The translations under genes and the position numbers were made by a program. Under the pieces are notes generated by a model. The model was not told the DNA's origin and did not search any database. It saw only the letters and a list, made by a program, of their open reading frames with translations. Below, piece after piece: positions 35,507-44,114 of a stretch of DNA of 64,000 nucleotides (positions within the stretch are counted from its first letter, which is position 1; each line of letters opens with the position of its first letter). Source of the DNA: SB11 sp037968475 (GTDB lineage: Bacteria; Bacteroidota; Bacteroidia; UBA8524). Where the stretch lies: positions 4,328 to 68,327 of the forward strand of contig JBBKVO010000045.1 in assembly GCA_037968475.1 (NCBI GenBank), read 5' to 3'.

Positions 35507-36300
35507 TGGAGATTAAATTTTATAAATATCAAGGCACGGGCAACGATTTTATAATGGTTGATAACCGCAACCTTGCACTGCCCCGCCACAATACCCAATT
35601 GTACCAATACCTTTGCGACCGCCGATTTGGCATTGGAGCTGATGGTTTTATAATGGTGCAAAACAAAGAAGGCTACGATTTTGAAATGGTATACTTTAAT
35701 AGTGATGGTAACGAAAGCAGTATGTGCGGAAATGGAGGCCGTTGTATTACCATGTTTGCTAAGCAATTAGGCATAATAGAAAACAAAGCACGCTTTTTAG
35801 CCATTGATGGTGCACACGATGCCGAAATTTTTGAAAACGGTTGGGTGAGCCTGAAAATGAAAGATGTTACCGAAGTAGAACAACTGGGCGACGATTATTT
35901 TTTAGATACAGGATCGCCACACTATGTGCGATTTGTAAATAGTGATATAAGCCAGATGCTATTGGTAGAAACTGCCCAAGCCATCCGCTATAATGATAGA
36001 TTTGCAGCTAAAGGAACTAACGTAAATATAGCGCAAGCCCAAAATAATGTGCTAAAAGTACGCACCTACGAGCGTGGTGTTGAAGACGAAACCTACTCGT
36101 GCGGTACAGGTGTTACCGCCGTTGCATTAGCGGCCTTTGCCAATCAACCTGAAGGGAAAAACATAGTGCAGCCCATTAGCACACCAGGGGGCAAACTGCA
36201 AATTACCTTTGATAAAACGGGAGCCACTACCTACCAAAATATTTGGCTACAAGGCCCTGCACAGTTTGTGTTTAGTGGCACTGTAGAAGCATCTGTATAA
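35506..36300 (+). CDS. dapF: Diaminopimelate epimerase
   Basis: DapF converts LL- to meso-diaminopimelate for lysine and peptidoglycan synthesis. The 264-residue protein shows KYQGTGNDFIMVDNR at the start, the first catalytic cysteine Cys74 in SSMCGNGGRC, and the second, Cys199, in TYSCGTGVTAVA. Length and motifs are complete. The start is a GTG at 35506 that shares a base with the stop of the anti-sigma gene (tagtg). The last 198 bases recur, as a diverged copy, at 36812-37009. The C-terminal five residues (VEASV) differ from that copy (TEISL), which suggests the 3' end of this gene was exchanged. Confidence 0.95.
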   Translation: MEIKFYKYQGTGNDFIMVDNRNLALPRHNTQLYQYLCDRRFGIGADGFIMVQNKEGYDFEMVYFNSDGNESSMCGNGGRCITMFAKQLGIIENKARFLAIDGAHDAEIFENGWVSLKMKDVTEVEQLGDDYFLDTGSPHYVRFVNSDISQMLLVETAQAIRYNDRFAAKGTNVNIAQAQNNVLKVRTYERGVEDETYSCGTGVTAVALAAFANQPEGKNIVQPISTPGGKLQITFDKTGATTYQNIWLQGPAQFVFSGTVEASV

Positions 36301-36319
36301 AAAGTACCTTTTATTTAGC

Positions 36320-36660
36320 CTATTAAGAGCTGGCTCGAGCGTCCGCTCGTGCCTAAAATAATAGAGCGTCCGCTCAGTGGTGGGTAATGGAGAGGTGTTT
36401 TCATCCCTCAGCCCCCTTCGCTTACACACTACACGTATGCTCAATACATTCGGGATCTCTAGGACAGCCCGTAAGGGGGATAATGCAGTGCTATATTTTT
36501 AGCAAAATACGCGAATTCCAAAGAGTAGTGGCGTAGCTTCCCTCCCACTGTCATCCTGAGCGAAGTCGAAGGGCGTGTGGGTAAAGAGGGCATGAGAAGC
36601 ATTTATGCAGGTAGCGGACGCTACCCCATTGTTCGGCACGAGCGCGCCAGCTTTTAATAG
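36320..36660. mobile_element. MITE-like element with imperfect terminal inverted repeats
   Basis: The 341-base segment begins ctattaagagctggct and ends with the reverse complement of ctattaaaagctggcg (14 of 16 identical), and both ends continue into cgctcgtgcc. It has no open frame of note, so it would be non-autonomous. I see no clear target-site duplication. The left-end module (36329-36376) recurs at 63932-63980. Its interior holds a copy of the repeat also found at 456-557. Confidence 0.5.
36401..36500. repeat. Dispersed intergenic repeat, copy 2
   Basis: Homologous to 456-557: tcatccctcagcccccttcg at the left, attcgggatct in the middle and gtaagggggataatgcagtg at the right. It lies inside the element with inverted ends. 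Confidence 0.7.
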
Positions 36661-36811
36661 ATAAAAAACAGTATTGAAACACGAAAAATGCGTGTTCACT
36701 TGACGTTTCTTCAAACATCCACGCTTAAAGTTTATTCTTATTCGAGTACAATCGAAATCTTGTTTGTAGCGGGACGCTACCACTTACTATCCCGAAGCGA
36801 GGACGCTTCGA

Positions 36812-37009
36812 GGAACGGGTGTTACAGCCGTTGCATTAGCGGCCTTTGCCAATCAACCCGAAGGGAAAAACATAGTACAGCCTATTAGCACACCAGGAGG
36901 CAAACTGCAAATTACTTTTGATAAAACGGGAGCTACTACCTACCAAAATATTTGGCTACAAGGCCCTGCACAGTTTGTGTTTAGTGGCACTACCGAGATT
37001 TCTTTATAG
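36812..37009 (+). pseudogene. dapF: Second, diverged copy of the dapF 3' end
   Basis: These 198 bases encode GTGVTAVALAAFANQPEGKN... through to a stop and align without gaps to 36103-36300 of the intact gene at an offset of 709 bases. Over the first 60 codons there are nine differences, all synonymous (ggt/gga, aca/acg, acc/aca, cct/ccc, gtg/gta, ccc/cct, ggg/gga, acc/act, gcc/gct). The final five codons then diverge (TEISL against VEASV). There is no start or 5' part. The pattern fits a remnant of a different functional dapF allele left after recombination rather than decay of a recent tandem duplicate. Confidence 0.9.
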
Positions 37010-37099
37010 ATTTTTTTCATTGCAGTAAGGTAAAGATATAGTTTACAATAGTATAAACAAATACTAAACCCTTTTATGGTTTCGTTTCAAACTAAACCT

Positions 37100-38281
37100 A
37101 TGAAATTAATTATAAATGTTCTTATAATCAGCTTGTTACTATTGGGTGTGGCTTGTGGAACTAAAAAAATAAATACAGGCTGGCAAATAATAGATGTGGG
37201 GCAACCAATAAATAAACTGCCTAAGAAAATAAGAGAAGAGCTTCTTAAAGACTTTGTATTAGTAGACGGAGGAACCTTTGTTAGTAGTAAAATAATTGGT
37301 CAGGACAATTTTTTAACTGAACAGAAGCTAAAGTATTCATTTGCATTAATATCCTCAATGATGCGAGTTACTGTTTTTGATTCTTACATACAAAAAACAG
37401 AGGTGTCGGTTGGTGATTACATGAGGTTTTGCTACGAAACAAATAAGGTTGATAATACACCTGATACGTTGTGCTTTAGAAAAGACTTTGCCAATGCTCA
37501 AAATGAACCTTTTGAGCAAGTGTATTTTCATCATTTAAAATATAAAAACTACCCTGTGTGCGGTATTAGCTTAGAGCAAGCCAAACGATACTGCCAATGG
37601 AAAACAGAAAAGTATAATACTATGCTAAACGAGCAAGGGCATAGCGTACGCATTGTGCTTAGGCTACCTACCGCTTTTGAGCTAGAGAATGCTATGCAAA
37701 ATCCATGTCATACAATGGAGAACTTTGATGTGAAAAATGATATTATTGAAAGGGTGAAAACCTCTAATACTAAAGGAGTTACTGATGAAAACAATATCGC
37801 ATTAATATCTCCTTCTGCTGATGGGTATTACTATACTGCACCAGTCGCTAGCTTTCCATCGTCAAAAGGGTTATTCAATTTATTTGGCAACGTAGCCGAG
37901 TGGACACAAACACCCTTAAATAAGATGAAAATTGAATTAACAAAGGATTTTGGAATATTATACGATGAATTTGGAGCTGATATATTATACAATTGGGTTA
38001 TGGATACAAGCGAAGTAAAACAATTAAGGCAAACCTGCATAAATTATGAAACACGGGTGCCAAGTAAGTATTTGCCACAAATTAAAGAGTATATATCTGC
38101 AAAAAAACTTTTAGAAATAGTTACAGATAGTACTGTATATGTAGTCAAAGGCGGTAGCTATGCCCATAGTCCTTTTTATACACAGGCAGGTGCATTTATT
38201 CCTGTACCATCAAATCAAAGTTATTCTTGGCTAGGGTTTCGTATGGTTATGGAAATAAAACCCAATACACCGCAATACTAA
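37100..38281 (+). CDS. SUMF1/FGE-fold lipoprotein, GldJ/GldK-like
   Basis: This 393-residue lipoprotein has a signal of about 18 residues ending in the lipobox LGVAC. The ATG at 37100 is used since the earlier ATG at 37076 would lengthen the n-region. The remainder is a formylglycine-generating-enzyme (SUMF1) fold: VLVDGGTFV near the start, KTEVSVGDYMRFC, VCGISLEQAKRYCQW, LRLPTAFELENAM, LFNLFGNVAEWT, VVKGGSY and SWLGFRMVME at the end. The paired catalytic cysteines of true FGE are not evident, so it is probably structural. In Bacteroidota such lipoproteins include GldJ and GldK of the gliding/T9SS machinery; this one is shorter than those I know, so I do not assign a symbol. Confidence 0.8.
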   Translation: MKLIINVLIISLLLLGVACGTKKINTGWQIIDVGQPINKLPKKIREELLKDFVLVDGGTFVSSKIIGQDNFLTEQKLKYSFALISSMMRVTVFDSYIQKTEVSVGDYMRFCYETNKVDNTPDTLCFRKDFANAQNEPFEQVYFHHLKYKNYPVCGISLEQAKRYCQWKTEKYNTMLNEQGHSVRIVLRLPTAFELENAMQNPCHTMENFDVKNDIIERVKTSNTKGVTDENNIALISPSADGYYYTAPVASFPSSKGLFNLFGNVAEWTQTPLNKMKIELTKDFGILYDEFGADILYNWVMDTSEVKQLRQTCINYETRVPSKYLPQIKEYISAKKLLEIVTDSTVYVVKGGSYAHSPFYTQAGAFIPVPSNQSYSWLGFRMVMEIKPNTPQY

Positions 38282-38342
38282 AAACCCCAAAGCCACCTTT
38301 ATCACATTTTAGGCATCTTTGTTGTGTTAAGACAAAATACAG

Positions 38343-39413
38343 ATGCGCATTTTTACACTACTTATCACACTTATACTTTTTCAAACATCGGTAAACGCAC
38401 AACAAAATATTGATGGCGGATTTTGCAATGCTTTACGTGCTTTGGTTGATGATGCCAATAACTATTTTGAATTGCAAACGCACCGCGATAGAATAACTTT
38501 ATTGGATGACAGAAGTGATGAAAAACGTTTTGAGGCTGAGATAATTTTACCGGGTTTTTTCTTTGGAAAAATAATAACACGTGGAGTAGAGGGCTTGTAT
38601 TACGAAAGTATTGCACCCAATATCACCGATTCAGCTTCTGTAATTCAAGGACTAAAAGATGTTGACCGTCATATATTACAGTGTGTATACGGTATTAAAC
38701 GTAATCCTATAAGTGATGATGGATTGCACTATAGCTACCACTATCAAATAGGTGATACTGCCCAAGATATTTCAATACGCCTGTGGGGCGAATACCCCGG
38801 TGTGGATGAAGATAACGATATTTTTGCAGGGCAAATTAACATTGAAATATATGGAGATGATCGTCGCCAATTTACCCCTTACAAACCCAATGCAAAAAAG
38901 AAAGACTCAACACTAAGCAAGCAATTTGCTTTGATAGAAAAAGGTTTGTTGGATGATATTGATTTGATAAAGGGAGTAAAAAGCGAAGACTTTTATAAAA
39001 ATACGATTTGGCGACCTAAACTGAATCTTAAAGGTGCGGGCGATGCCTTTATAAAACCCCTTCCTGAAACTTTGCTAATGCCTTATGGTTACTATGCTGA
39101 TTTGTATGTAGGCCCCAACTTGGTCGATGCACAAAAAACATACAAACAATGGATAGATAAAGTACAAAACAATGCTTTTGCTGATAAGCGTTTTAGTCAA
39201 AAAAACAGTAAACACTTGCAATGGCAGTTTTTACCCTATAATGAATGGCTCGACCCTGATGACTATGCAAATATTATACAGCAAGTGGGTTTTTCTTGCC
39301 CTGATTATAGTGCCGAACCTATAAACCGTACTCCACTTTTTACGTATCATTTATTTATACTTAAGTATGCTGATGATTACATAGTTGGACTTAGTATAGG
39401 CAACCGATACTAA
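38343..39413 (+). CDS. Unknown exported protein
   Basis: This 356-residue protein has a clear signal peptide (residues 1-19, cleavage after VNA). The mature part has mixed structure with no domain I recognise. Features: an early DGGFCNALRALVDDANNYFEL helix, a LPGFFFG segment near 75, SYHYQIGDTAQDISIRLWGE near 125, and Cys residues at about 28, 119 and 327. Charged C-terminal strands FTYHLFILKYADDYIVGLSIG follow. It stands alone between the SUMF1 lipoprotein and the SNF2 helicase, with AT-rich gaps on both sides. Periplasmic or surface location is inferred; the function is unknown. Confidence 0.7.
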   Translation: MRIFTLLITLILFQTSVNAQQNIDGGFCNALRALVDDANNYFELQTHRDRITLLDDRSDEKRFEAEIILPGFFFGKIITRGVEGLYYESIAPNITDSASVIQGLKDVDRHILQCVYGIKRNPISDDGLHYSYHYQIGDTAQDISIRLWGEYPGVDEDNDIFAGQINIEIYGDDRRQFTPYKPNAKKKDSTLSKQFALIEKGLLDDIDLIKGVKSEDFYKNTIWRPKLNLKGAGDAFIKPLPETLLMPYGYYADLYVGPNLVDAQKTYKQWIDKVQNNAFADKRFSQKNSKHLQWQFLPYNEWLDPDDYANIIQQVGFSCPDYSAEPINRTPLFTYHLFILKYADDYIVGLSIGNRY

Positions 39414-39497
39414 ATATTTTTTTGTGTCCGCCACTCTCCATAGGCTTTTTTACGCTACCTTGCACGGTTATACTACCCGTTAAAACTGCTTTTAAAG

Positions 39498-42400
39498 TTG
39501 AAAGTTGTCAATAATCAACCCTTTGAATTAGTCTATACCCTTGTAGAGAATGTACACTTGGGCTATATAATCGAGCCTCATGTGGTACAAATAAACACAT
39601 TAGGCAATTATACCCTCACGCACCAAAAGGTATACAACACCACTATTGAATATTTTGAAAAAGGAATTGATGATACCGACCGTAAATTGGTAGATATACT
39701 GGGCGGGTTTGATCAAGAAGTAATAGTAAAAAAATTCCATCCACAAGCAGCCATACGCCCCACTGAGTTTTTTAAAAAACACTTTAACGAAGAACTTTTT
39801 AAAAATTTTATCCGCCCCTATATAGAAAAACACCTTGCCGAAGCCATAGAACTATTGCGCGGTAAAAAGATATTTATACTGGGAAAAGAAGGCAACCCTA
39901 CATCAAAAGAAATACACGTAGCCGAGCAAAAATCGACTGTGTTGTTTCATTTTAGGCGAGATGATGATAAAGTACGTTACTACCCAACCATAAAGTATAA
40001 AGGAGAACGCGTTGAGTTTTCTCAGCAAGAAGGGGTGATGCTAACCAAACGCCCTGCGTGGCTGTTGGTAAACGGTATGCTGTATAATTTTGAAAAAAAT
40101 GTTGACGGCAATAAACTGCAACCCTTCTTAAACAAGCGGTTTATAATGATACCCAAAGCATCAGAAGCTAAGTATTTTGAGAAATTTGTGGTGCCTTTGG
40201 TAGAGAAATTTGATGTATACGCCAAAGGTTTTGATATACAAACCGAAACACTTTTGGGTACACCCGTACTAAAGGTTGACGATGGTTGGGGCGATGAGGT
40301 AAGGTTAAACCTATACTATCGTTATGCCAAGCAAGAGTTTCCGTACCATGCCACCAAAAAGGTATCTGTGATACTGGAAAAAGCGGGCGATAACTATATT
40401 TTCAAACGTTTGCGTCGGTCAAAAGAGTGGGAAGAAGAGCAATGCGATATACTTCTAAAAAAAGGATTGGAGCTAAAAGAAGGCTGCTCGTTTATAGTAA
40501 AAAAACAAGAAGGAGCTATTGGTAATAATCCCTATCAAGCTATACAATGGTTAAACGAAAATATCGACCTGCTAAAAAAGCACAACTTTATAATAGAGCA
40601 AGATAGCCACGACGGTAAATATTTTATAGGTCAAAGTACATTATCAATACAAGTAAACGAGTATAGAGACTGGTTTGATGTAAGTGCCATAGTACGCTTT
40701 GGCAAACACGAGATACCTTTTATGCGTTTGCGAAGTCATATACTGCAAGGCAAGCGCGAGTTTCTTTTACCTGGTGGCGAAATTGCCATTATACCCGAAG
40801 AATGGTTTGCCAAATACACAGGCTTGCTTGAGTTTAATGAATCGAGCGATGAAATACGCCTGAAAAAACACCATTGGAAACTTATTGATGATTTGCATGA
40901 AAACGGGACATCAAAAGAAATAGAAAACAAAGTAGCTCATCTCGATTTCACTCAACTAGGTTGCCCTACACCATTATCTCCAAACTTTGTAGGCGAATTG
41001 CGCCCTTACCAACAAGAGGGGTACAATTGGTTTTACTTCTTACAGAAAAACAAATTTGGTGGTTGCTTGGCCGATGATATGGGGCTGGGTAAAACCATAC
41101 AAACTCTTGCCCTGCTTCAAAATGAAGCTGATGGTACAGAAGAGGTTGTTGCTGAAGAAATAGCTATGACCAACGTGAGTGGGAAAACCATACATGGGAT
41201 TAAAAAAGCTGCCAGACCACAATTAAACCTATTTGGTGGAGGTGTTGATATTGACGAAGACCAGCAAATACCATCTCAAAATAGTAGTAGCGAAAACAGA
41301 CGTACTAGCCTTATAGCGCTGCCCACATCATTAATATACAATTGGGAGGCAGAGGCACAAAAGTTTGCCCCTCACCTAAAAGTATTTGTATACACAGGTA
41401 CATACCGTAATAGAGAGATTGATTATTTTAAAGAGTACGATCTTATCATCTCAACCTATGGTGTGGTACGGTTAGATATTGAGATATTAAAAGAGTTTAG
41501 ATTTCACTACGTAATACTAGATGAAAGCCAGTTTATAAAAAATCCCGCATCACAAACAGCTCGTGCAGTAAATACTCTTACTTGCAGAAACAAACTGGTA
41601 CTTACAGGTACACCGGTAGAAAACTCAATAGTTGACCTTTGGTCGCAAATGAATTTCTTAAATCCGGGTTTGCTGGGCAACTTCAATTTTTTTAACGAGA
41701 AGTTTGTAATACCCATTGAAAAACACAATAACGATTTGCAGCGCACTCGCTTGCAAAAAATAATAGAACCTTTTATTCTACGTCGCACAAAAGAGCAGGT
41801 AGCCAAAGATTTGCCCGAGAAATACGAGCAGGTGTACTACTGTGAGATGACTGAGGAACAAGAGCGCCAGTACGAGCAAACCAAATCAAAATACCGTAAC
41901 CAAATATTAAAATCGGTATCAGAGATAGGAATAAATAAATCAAAACTACAAATACTAAAAGGTTTAATGATGTTGCGCCAAATAGCTAACCACCCTGCTT
42001 TGGTTAGTGATGATTATTTGGGTACATCGGGCAAGTTTGACGAGATTATACGCAAGCTAAATACAGCATTAGCCGAAGGACATAAAGTATTAGTATTCTC
42101 GCAGTTTGTTCGCCAATTAGGAATATTTAAAAAATACCTGCAAGATGAGGGTAAACCCTTTTGCTATATAGATGGTAGTTATACGCCAAAACAAAGGCAG
42201 CAAGAAGTTAATAAGTTTCAGAAACAGAAAACCGCCGATGTTTTTCTTATTTCGCTACGTGCGGGTGGGGTGGGGCTAAACCTAACCGAAGCCGATTACG
42301 TATTTATTGTAGACCCTTGGTGGAATCCTGCTGTTGAGCGACAGGCTACTGATAGAAGCTACCGTATTGGTCAAACAAAGAATGTATTTAACTATAAGTT

Positions 42401-42539
42401 TATCACTCGTAACACCGTGGAAGAGAAGATTTTAACGCTACAAAAAAAGAAATTACAATTGGCAGAAACATTGATAACATCAGAAAATTCTTTTCTTACC
42501 AACCTAAATACGGATGATTTAGAGAATATTTTTGACTAG
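39498..42539 (+). CDS. SNF2-family DNA-dependent ATPase/helicase (RapA/HepA-like)
   Basis: This 1013-residue protein has a long N-terminal region (about 1-490) followed by the SNF2 ATPase: motif I DDMGLGKTIQT near 530, motif Ia ALPTSLIYNW, a DESQ box (VILDESQFIKN) in place of DEAH, and motif III LTGTPVENS. The helicase C domain (about 840-960) has VFSQFVRQLG, ISLRAGGVGLNL and the arginine-finger region RSYRIGQTKNV. An insert of about 70 residues rich in Glu/Gly lies between motifs I and Ia. The start is a TTG at 39498; homologous proteins begin with a similar MKV..QPFELVY. Expected role: nucleoprotein remodelling linked to transcription or repair. Confidence 0.92.
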   Translation: MKVVNNQPFELVYTLVENVHLGYIIEPHVVQINTLGNYTLTHQKVYNTTIEYFEKGIDDTDRKLVDILGGFDQEVIVKKFHPQAAIRPTEFFKKHFNEELFKNFIRPYIEKHLAEAIELLRGKKIFILGKEGNPTSKEIHVAEQKSTVLFHFRRDDDKVRYYPTIKYKGERVEFSQQEGVMLTKRPAWLLVNGMLYNFEKNVDGNKLQPFLNKRFIMIPKASEAKYFEKFVVPLVEKFDVYAKGFDIQTETLLGTPVLKVDDGWGDEVRLNLYYRYAKQEFPYHATKKVSVILEKAGDNYIFKRLRRSKEWEEEQCDILLKKGLELKEGCSFIVKKQEGAIGNNPYQAIQWLNENIDLLKKHNFIIEQDSHDGKYFIGQSTLSIQVNEYRDWFDVSAIVRFGKHEIPFMRLRSHILQGKREFLLPGGEIAIIPEEWFAKYTGLLEFNESSDEIRLKKHHWKLIDDLHENGTSKEIENKVAHLDFTQLGCPTPLSPNFVGELRPYQQEGYNWFYFLQKNKFGGCLADDMGLGKTIQTLALLQNEADGTEEVVAEEIAMTNVSGKTIHGIKKAARPQLNLFGGGVDIDEDQQIPSQNSSSENRRTSLIALPTSLIYNWEAEAQKFAPHLKVFVYTGTYRNREIDYFKEYDLIISTYGVVRLDIEILKEFRFHYVILDESQFIKNPASQTARAVNTLTCRNKLVLTGTPVENSIVDLWSQMNFLNPGLLGNFNFFNEKFVIPIEKHNNDLQRTRLQKIIEPFILRRTKEQVAKDLPEKYEQVYYCEMTEEQERQYEQTKSKYRNQILKSVSEIGINKSKLQILKGLMMLRQIANHPALVSDDYLGTSGKFDEIIRKLNTALAEGHKVLVFSQFVRQLGIFKKYLQDEGKPFCYIDGSYTPKQRQQEVNKFQKQKTADVFLISLRAGGVGLNLTEADYVFIVDPWWNPAVERQATDRSYRIGQTKNVFNYKFITRNTVEEKILTLQKKKLQLAETLITSENSFLTNLNTDDLENIFD

Positions 42540-42609
42540 AAGCAACGCATTTTATCGTTAAGAAGTCTTTTATTTGCACTTAATATTTAAATTACACAAA
42601 AGAGAAACC

Positions 42610-43335
42610 ATGAAAAAAATTTTACTACTAGTAGCTGTTTTCGTAACAGCTCTTTCGCTAAACGCTCAACGAACTGTTGATATTGAAGTTTCACTAAGCT
42701 CTCCAGCAAATGGGGATCCCATCAGAGCAGGAAAACCTTTTGATATGACCTTTACTATCAAAAATAATGGTCCAGATATTATTAAATCAACAGATACTTT
42801 AGCAACGTTCCTTGTATTGGGAAATACTATCCAAACAAATACAGGCCTTGCTGCACTTGCTGGAAAAGATATACTTAAAGATTCAAGCATAACAATTACA
42901 AGAACTGGCTTTAATGTAAGCGGTGGTTCAAGTGGAAACCTACAAGTTTGTGCCCTTGCAGTATTAGTTCAACGTAGTGGTGCCGATACTGTTGTAGACA
43001 ATACTATTAGTGGCAACAATATTAGTTGTGCTACTGCTGCTTATTCAGTTGGTTTAGGCGAAGAGCTTAGCAGCAACAAACTTTCTGCATCATCATACCC
43101 TAACCCTGTAAGTAACGAAGGAGTAGTTACTTATACACTTGTTAATTCAAATGACGTATCAGTAAAAATATTTGATATGGCAGGCCGTATGGTTGCTAAT
43201 GTTTTTGAAGGCAAACAAGATGCAGGTGAACAATCAGTTAAATTTGATGTGTCGAACCTAGAAAATGGTATATACTTCTATCAGCTTAATGCAGGTGAAG
43301 TATCTGTTACCAACAAAATCGTAGTTAAGAAATAA
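42610..43335 (+). CDS. Secreted protein with CARDB-like domain and T9SS sorting domain
   Basis: This 241-residue protein has a signal peptide at 1-19 (after MKKILLL). A single Ig-like domain (about 22-150) follows, resembling CARDB cell-adhesion modules (IEVSLSSPANGDPIRAGKP, MTFTIKNNGPD). A type A T9SS C-terminal domain (about 165-241) has SSYPNPVSNEG, DMAGRMV, LENGIYFYQL and NKIVVKK. The ATG at 42610 is used; a TTG at 42574 would put a 12-residue charged leader before the signal. It should be exported through the outer membrane by T9SS and attached or released. The partner is unknown. It ends at a strong terminator. Confidence 0.87.
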   Translation: MKKILLLVAVFVTALSLNAQRTVDIEVSLSSPANGDPIRAGKPFDMTFTIKNNGPDIIKSTDTLATFLVLGNTIQTNTGLAALAGKDILKDSSITITRTGFNVSGGSSGNLQVCALAVLVQRSGADTVVDNTISGNNISCATAAYSVGLGEELSSNKLSASSYPNPVSNEGVVTYTLVNSNDVSVKIFDMAGRMVANVFEGKQDAGEQSVKFDVSNLENGIYFYQLNAGEVSVTNKIVVKK

Positions 43336-43361
43336 TTTTAGTAACCGATTACTATATTTTG

Positions 43362-43392
43362 AAAAAGTCCTTGCACAGCGCAAGGACTTTTT
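43362..43392 (+). terminator. Intrinsic terminator
   Basis: Perfect 13-bp inverted repeat (aaaaagtccttgc / gcaaggacttttt) with a 5-base loop and a long T run, 27 bases after the T9SS cargo gene. Confidence 0.92.
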
Positions 43393-43476
43393 TTTATTTT
43401 GTGATGAGACATGAGAAAGAATTAAAGTAATTTTGATGCTTACCAATAATTGTTTCAACATTAAAATCAACAGTAT

Positions 43477-43507
43477 TTGATTAAACAGATTGAACTAAAT
43501 TAGTTTG
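43477..43507 (+). promoter_or_regulatory. Candidate promoter of the first lipocalin-like lipoprotein gene
   Basis: TTG at 43477-43479 and TTAGTTTG at 43500-43507 (one mismatch to TAnnTTTG) are 20 bases apart, close to the Bacteroidota -33/-7 arrangement, and lie 40 bases before the ATG at 43547. Confidence 0.4.
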
Positions 43508-43546
43508 GCATTGTATAAGCTATAGGTAAACATTTAAAAACAATTT

Positions 43547-43978
43547 ATGAAAACAACAACTCTAGTAGTGTTAGCAGCAGCAATGGTAGCCATTAGCTCA
43601 TGCAAAAAGGATGAAAATAACACATCAAATCCGTCTAATAACGCGTCAAAAAAGGAATTACTAACTGCTAAAAAATGGAAGGCCACAGGATTAACACTTG
43701 GAGGTACTGATTTTTGGCCGCAAATAGAAGATTGTGACAAAGACAATATTAATACCTTTAAAACCGATGGTGTTTATATTGAAGACGAAGGAGCTACCAA
43801 ATGCGATCCTTCCGATCCTCAGATTATTACTACTTCAACTTGGGTTTTTATCGAAAATGATACAAAGTTGGTATACGATGGTGATACAGCTAAGATAAAT
43901 GAGCTTAGCACATCAAAAATGGTACTACAAATGGATTTTTTAGGCTCCTCTGCTATAGCCACATTTGCGGCACAATAA
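43547..43978 (+). CDS. Lipocalin-like lipoprotein, paralogue 1 of 4
   Basis: This 143-residue lipoprotein has a signal ending in lipobox AISSC at about residue 18, then KK and an Asn/Ser linker. The mature domain is a small beta-barrel of lipocalin-like type: KELLTAKKWKATGL, the shared core CDKDNINTFKTDGVYIEDEG, the motif TKCDPSDPQ, then TWVFIENDTKLVYDGDT. Two conserved cysteines (CDKD and KCDP) could form a disulfide. It shares this whole pattern with the three following genes. The function is unknown; an envelope or surface location is expected from the lipobox. Confidence 0.82.
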   Translation: MKTTTLVVLAAAMVAISSCKKDENNTSNPSNNASKKELLTAKKWKATGLTLGGTDFWPQIEDCDKDNINTFKTDGVYIEDEGATKCDPSDPQIITTSTWVFIENDTKLVYDGDTAKINELSTSKMVLQMDFLGSSAIATFAAQ

Positions 43979-43993
43979 AGAAAGCCTAACCCG

Positions 43994-44031
43994 AAACTAA
44001 AAAAGCCCTGTAAACAGGGCTTTTTTAGTTT
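43994..44031 (+). terminator. Intrinsic terminator
   Basis: Perfect 18-bp inverted repeat (aaactaaaaaagccctgt / acagggcttttttagttt) with a 2-base loop after lipoprotein paralogue 1. Confidence 0.93.
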
Positions 44032-44114
44032 ATTACGCTATGTATAAAACAGATACACTAAAAATCAAAACAATCTTTATATTGCAATATTCAACCTACC
44101 TATAAAAATTTGTA

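Larger units (their letters stand above)
36301..37099. other. Repeat-filled intergenic island after dapF
   Basis: This 799-base region has no intact gene. It contains an element with inverted ends (36320-36660), an internal dispersed repeat (36401-36500), and several small hairpins. These include gtagcggacgctac at 36611-36624, gtagc-gggac-gctac at 36766-36780 and cgaagcgaggacgcttcg at 36793-36810. A dapF 3' remnant follows (36812-37009), and then an AT-rich stretch that should hold the promoter of the lipoprotein gene. A widespread motif, gtcatcctgagcgaagtcga, occurs at about 36550-36569. Confidence 0.75.
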
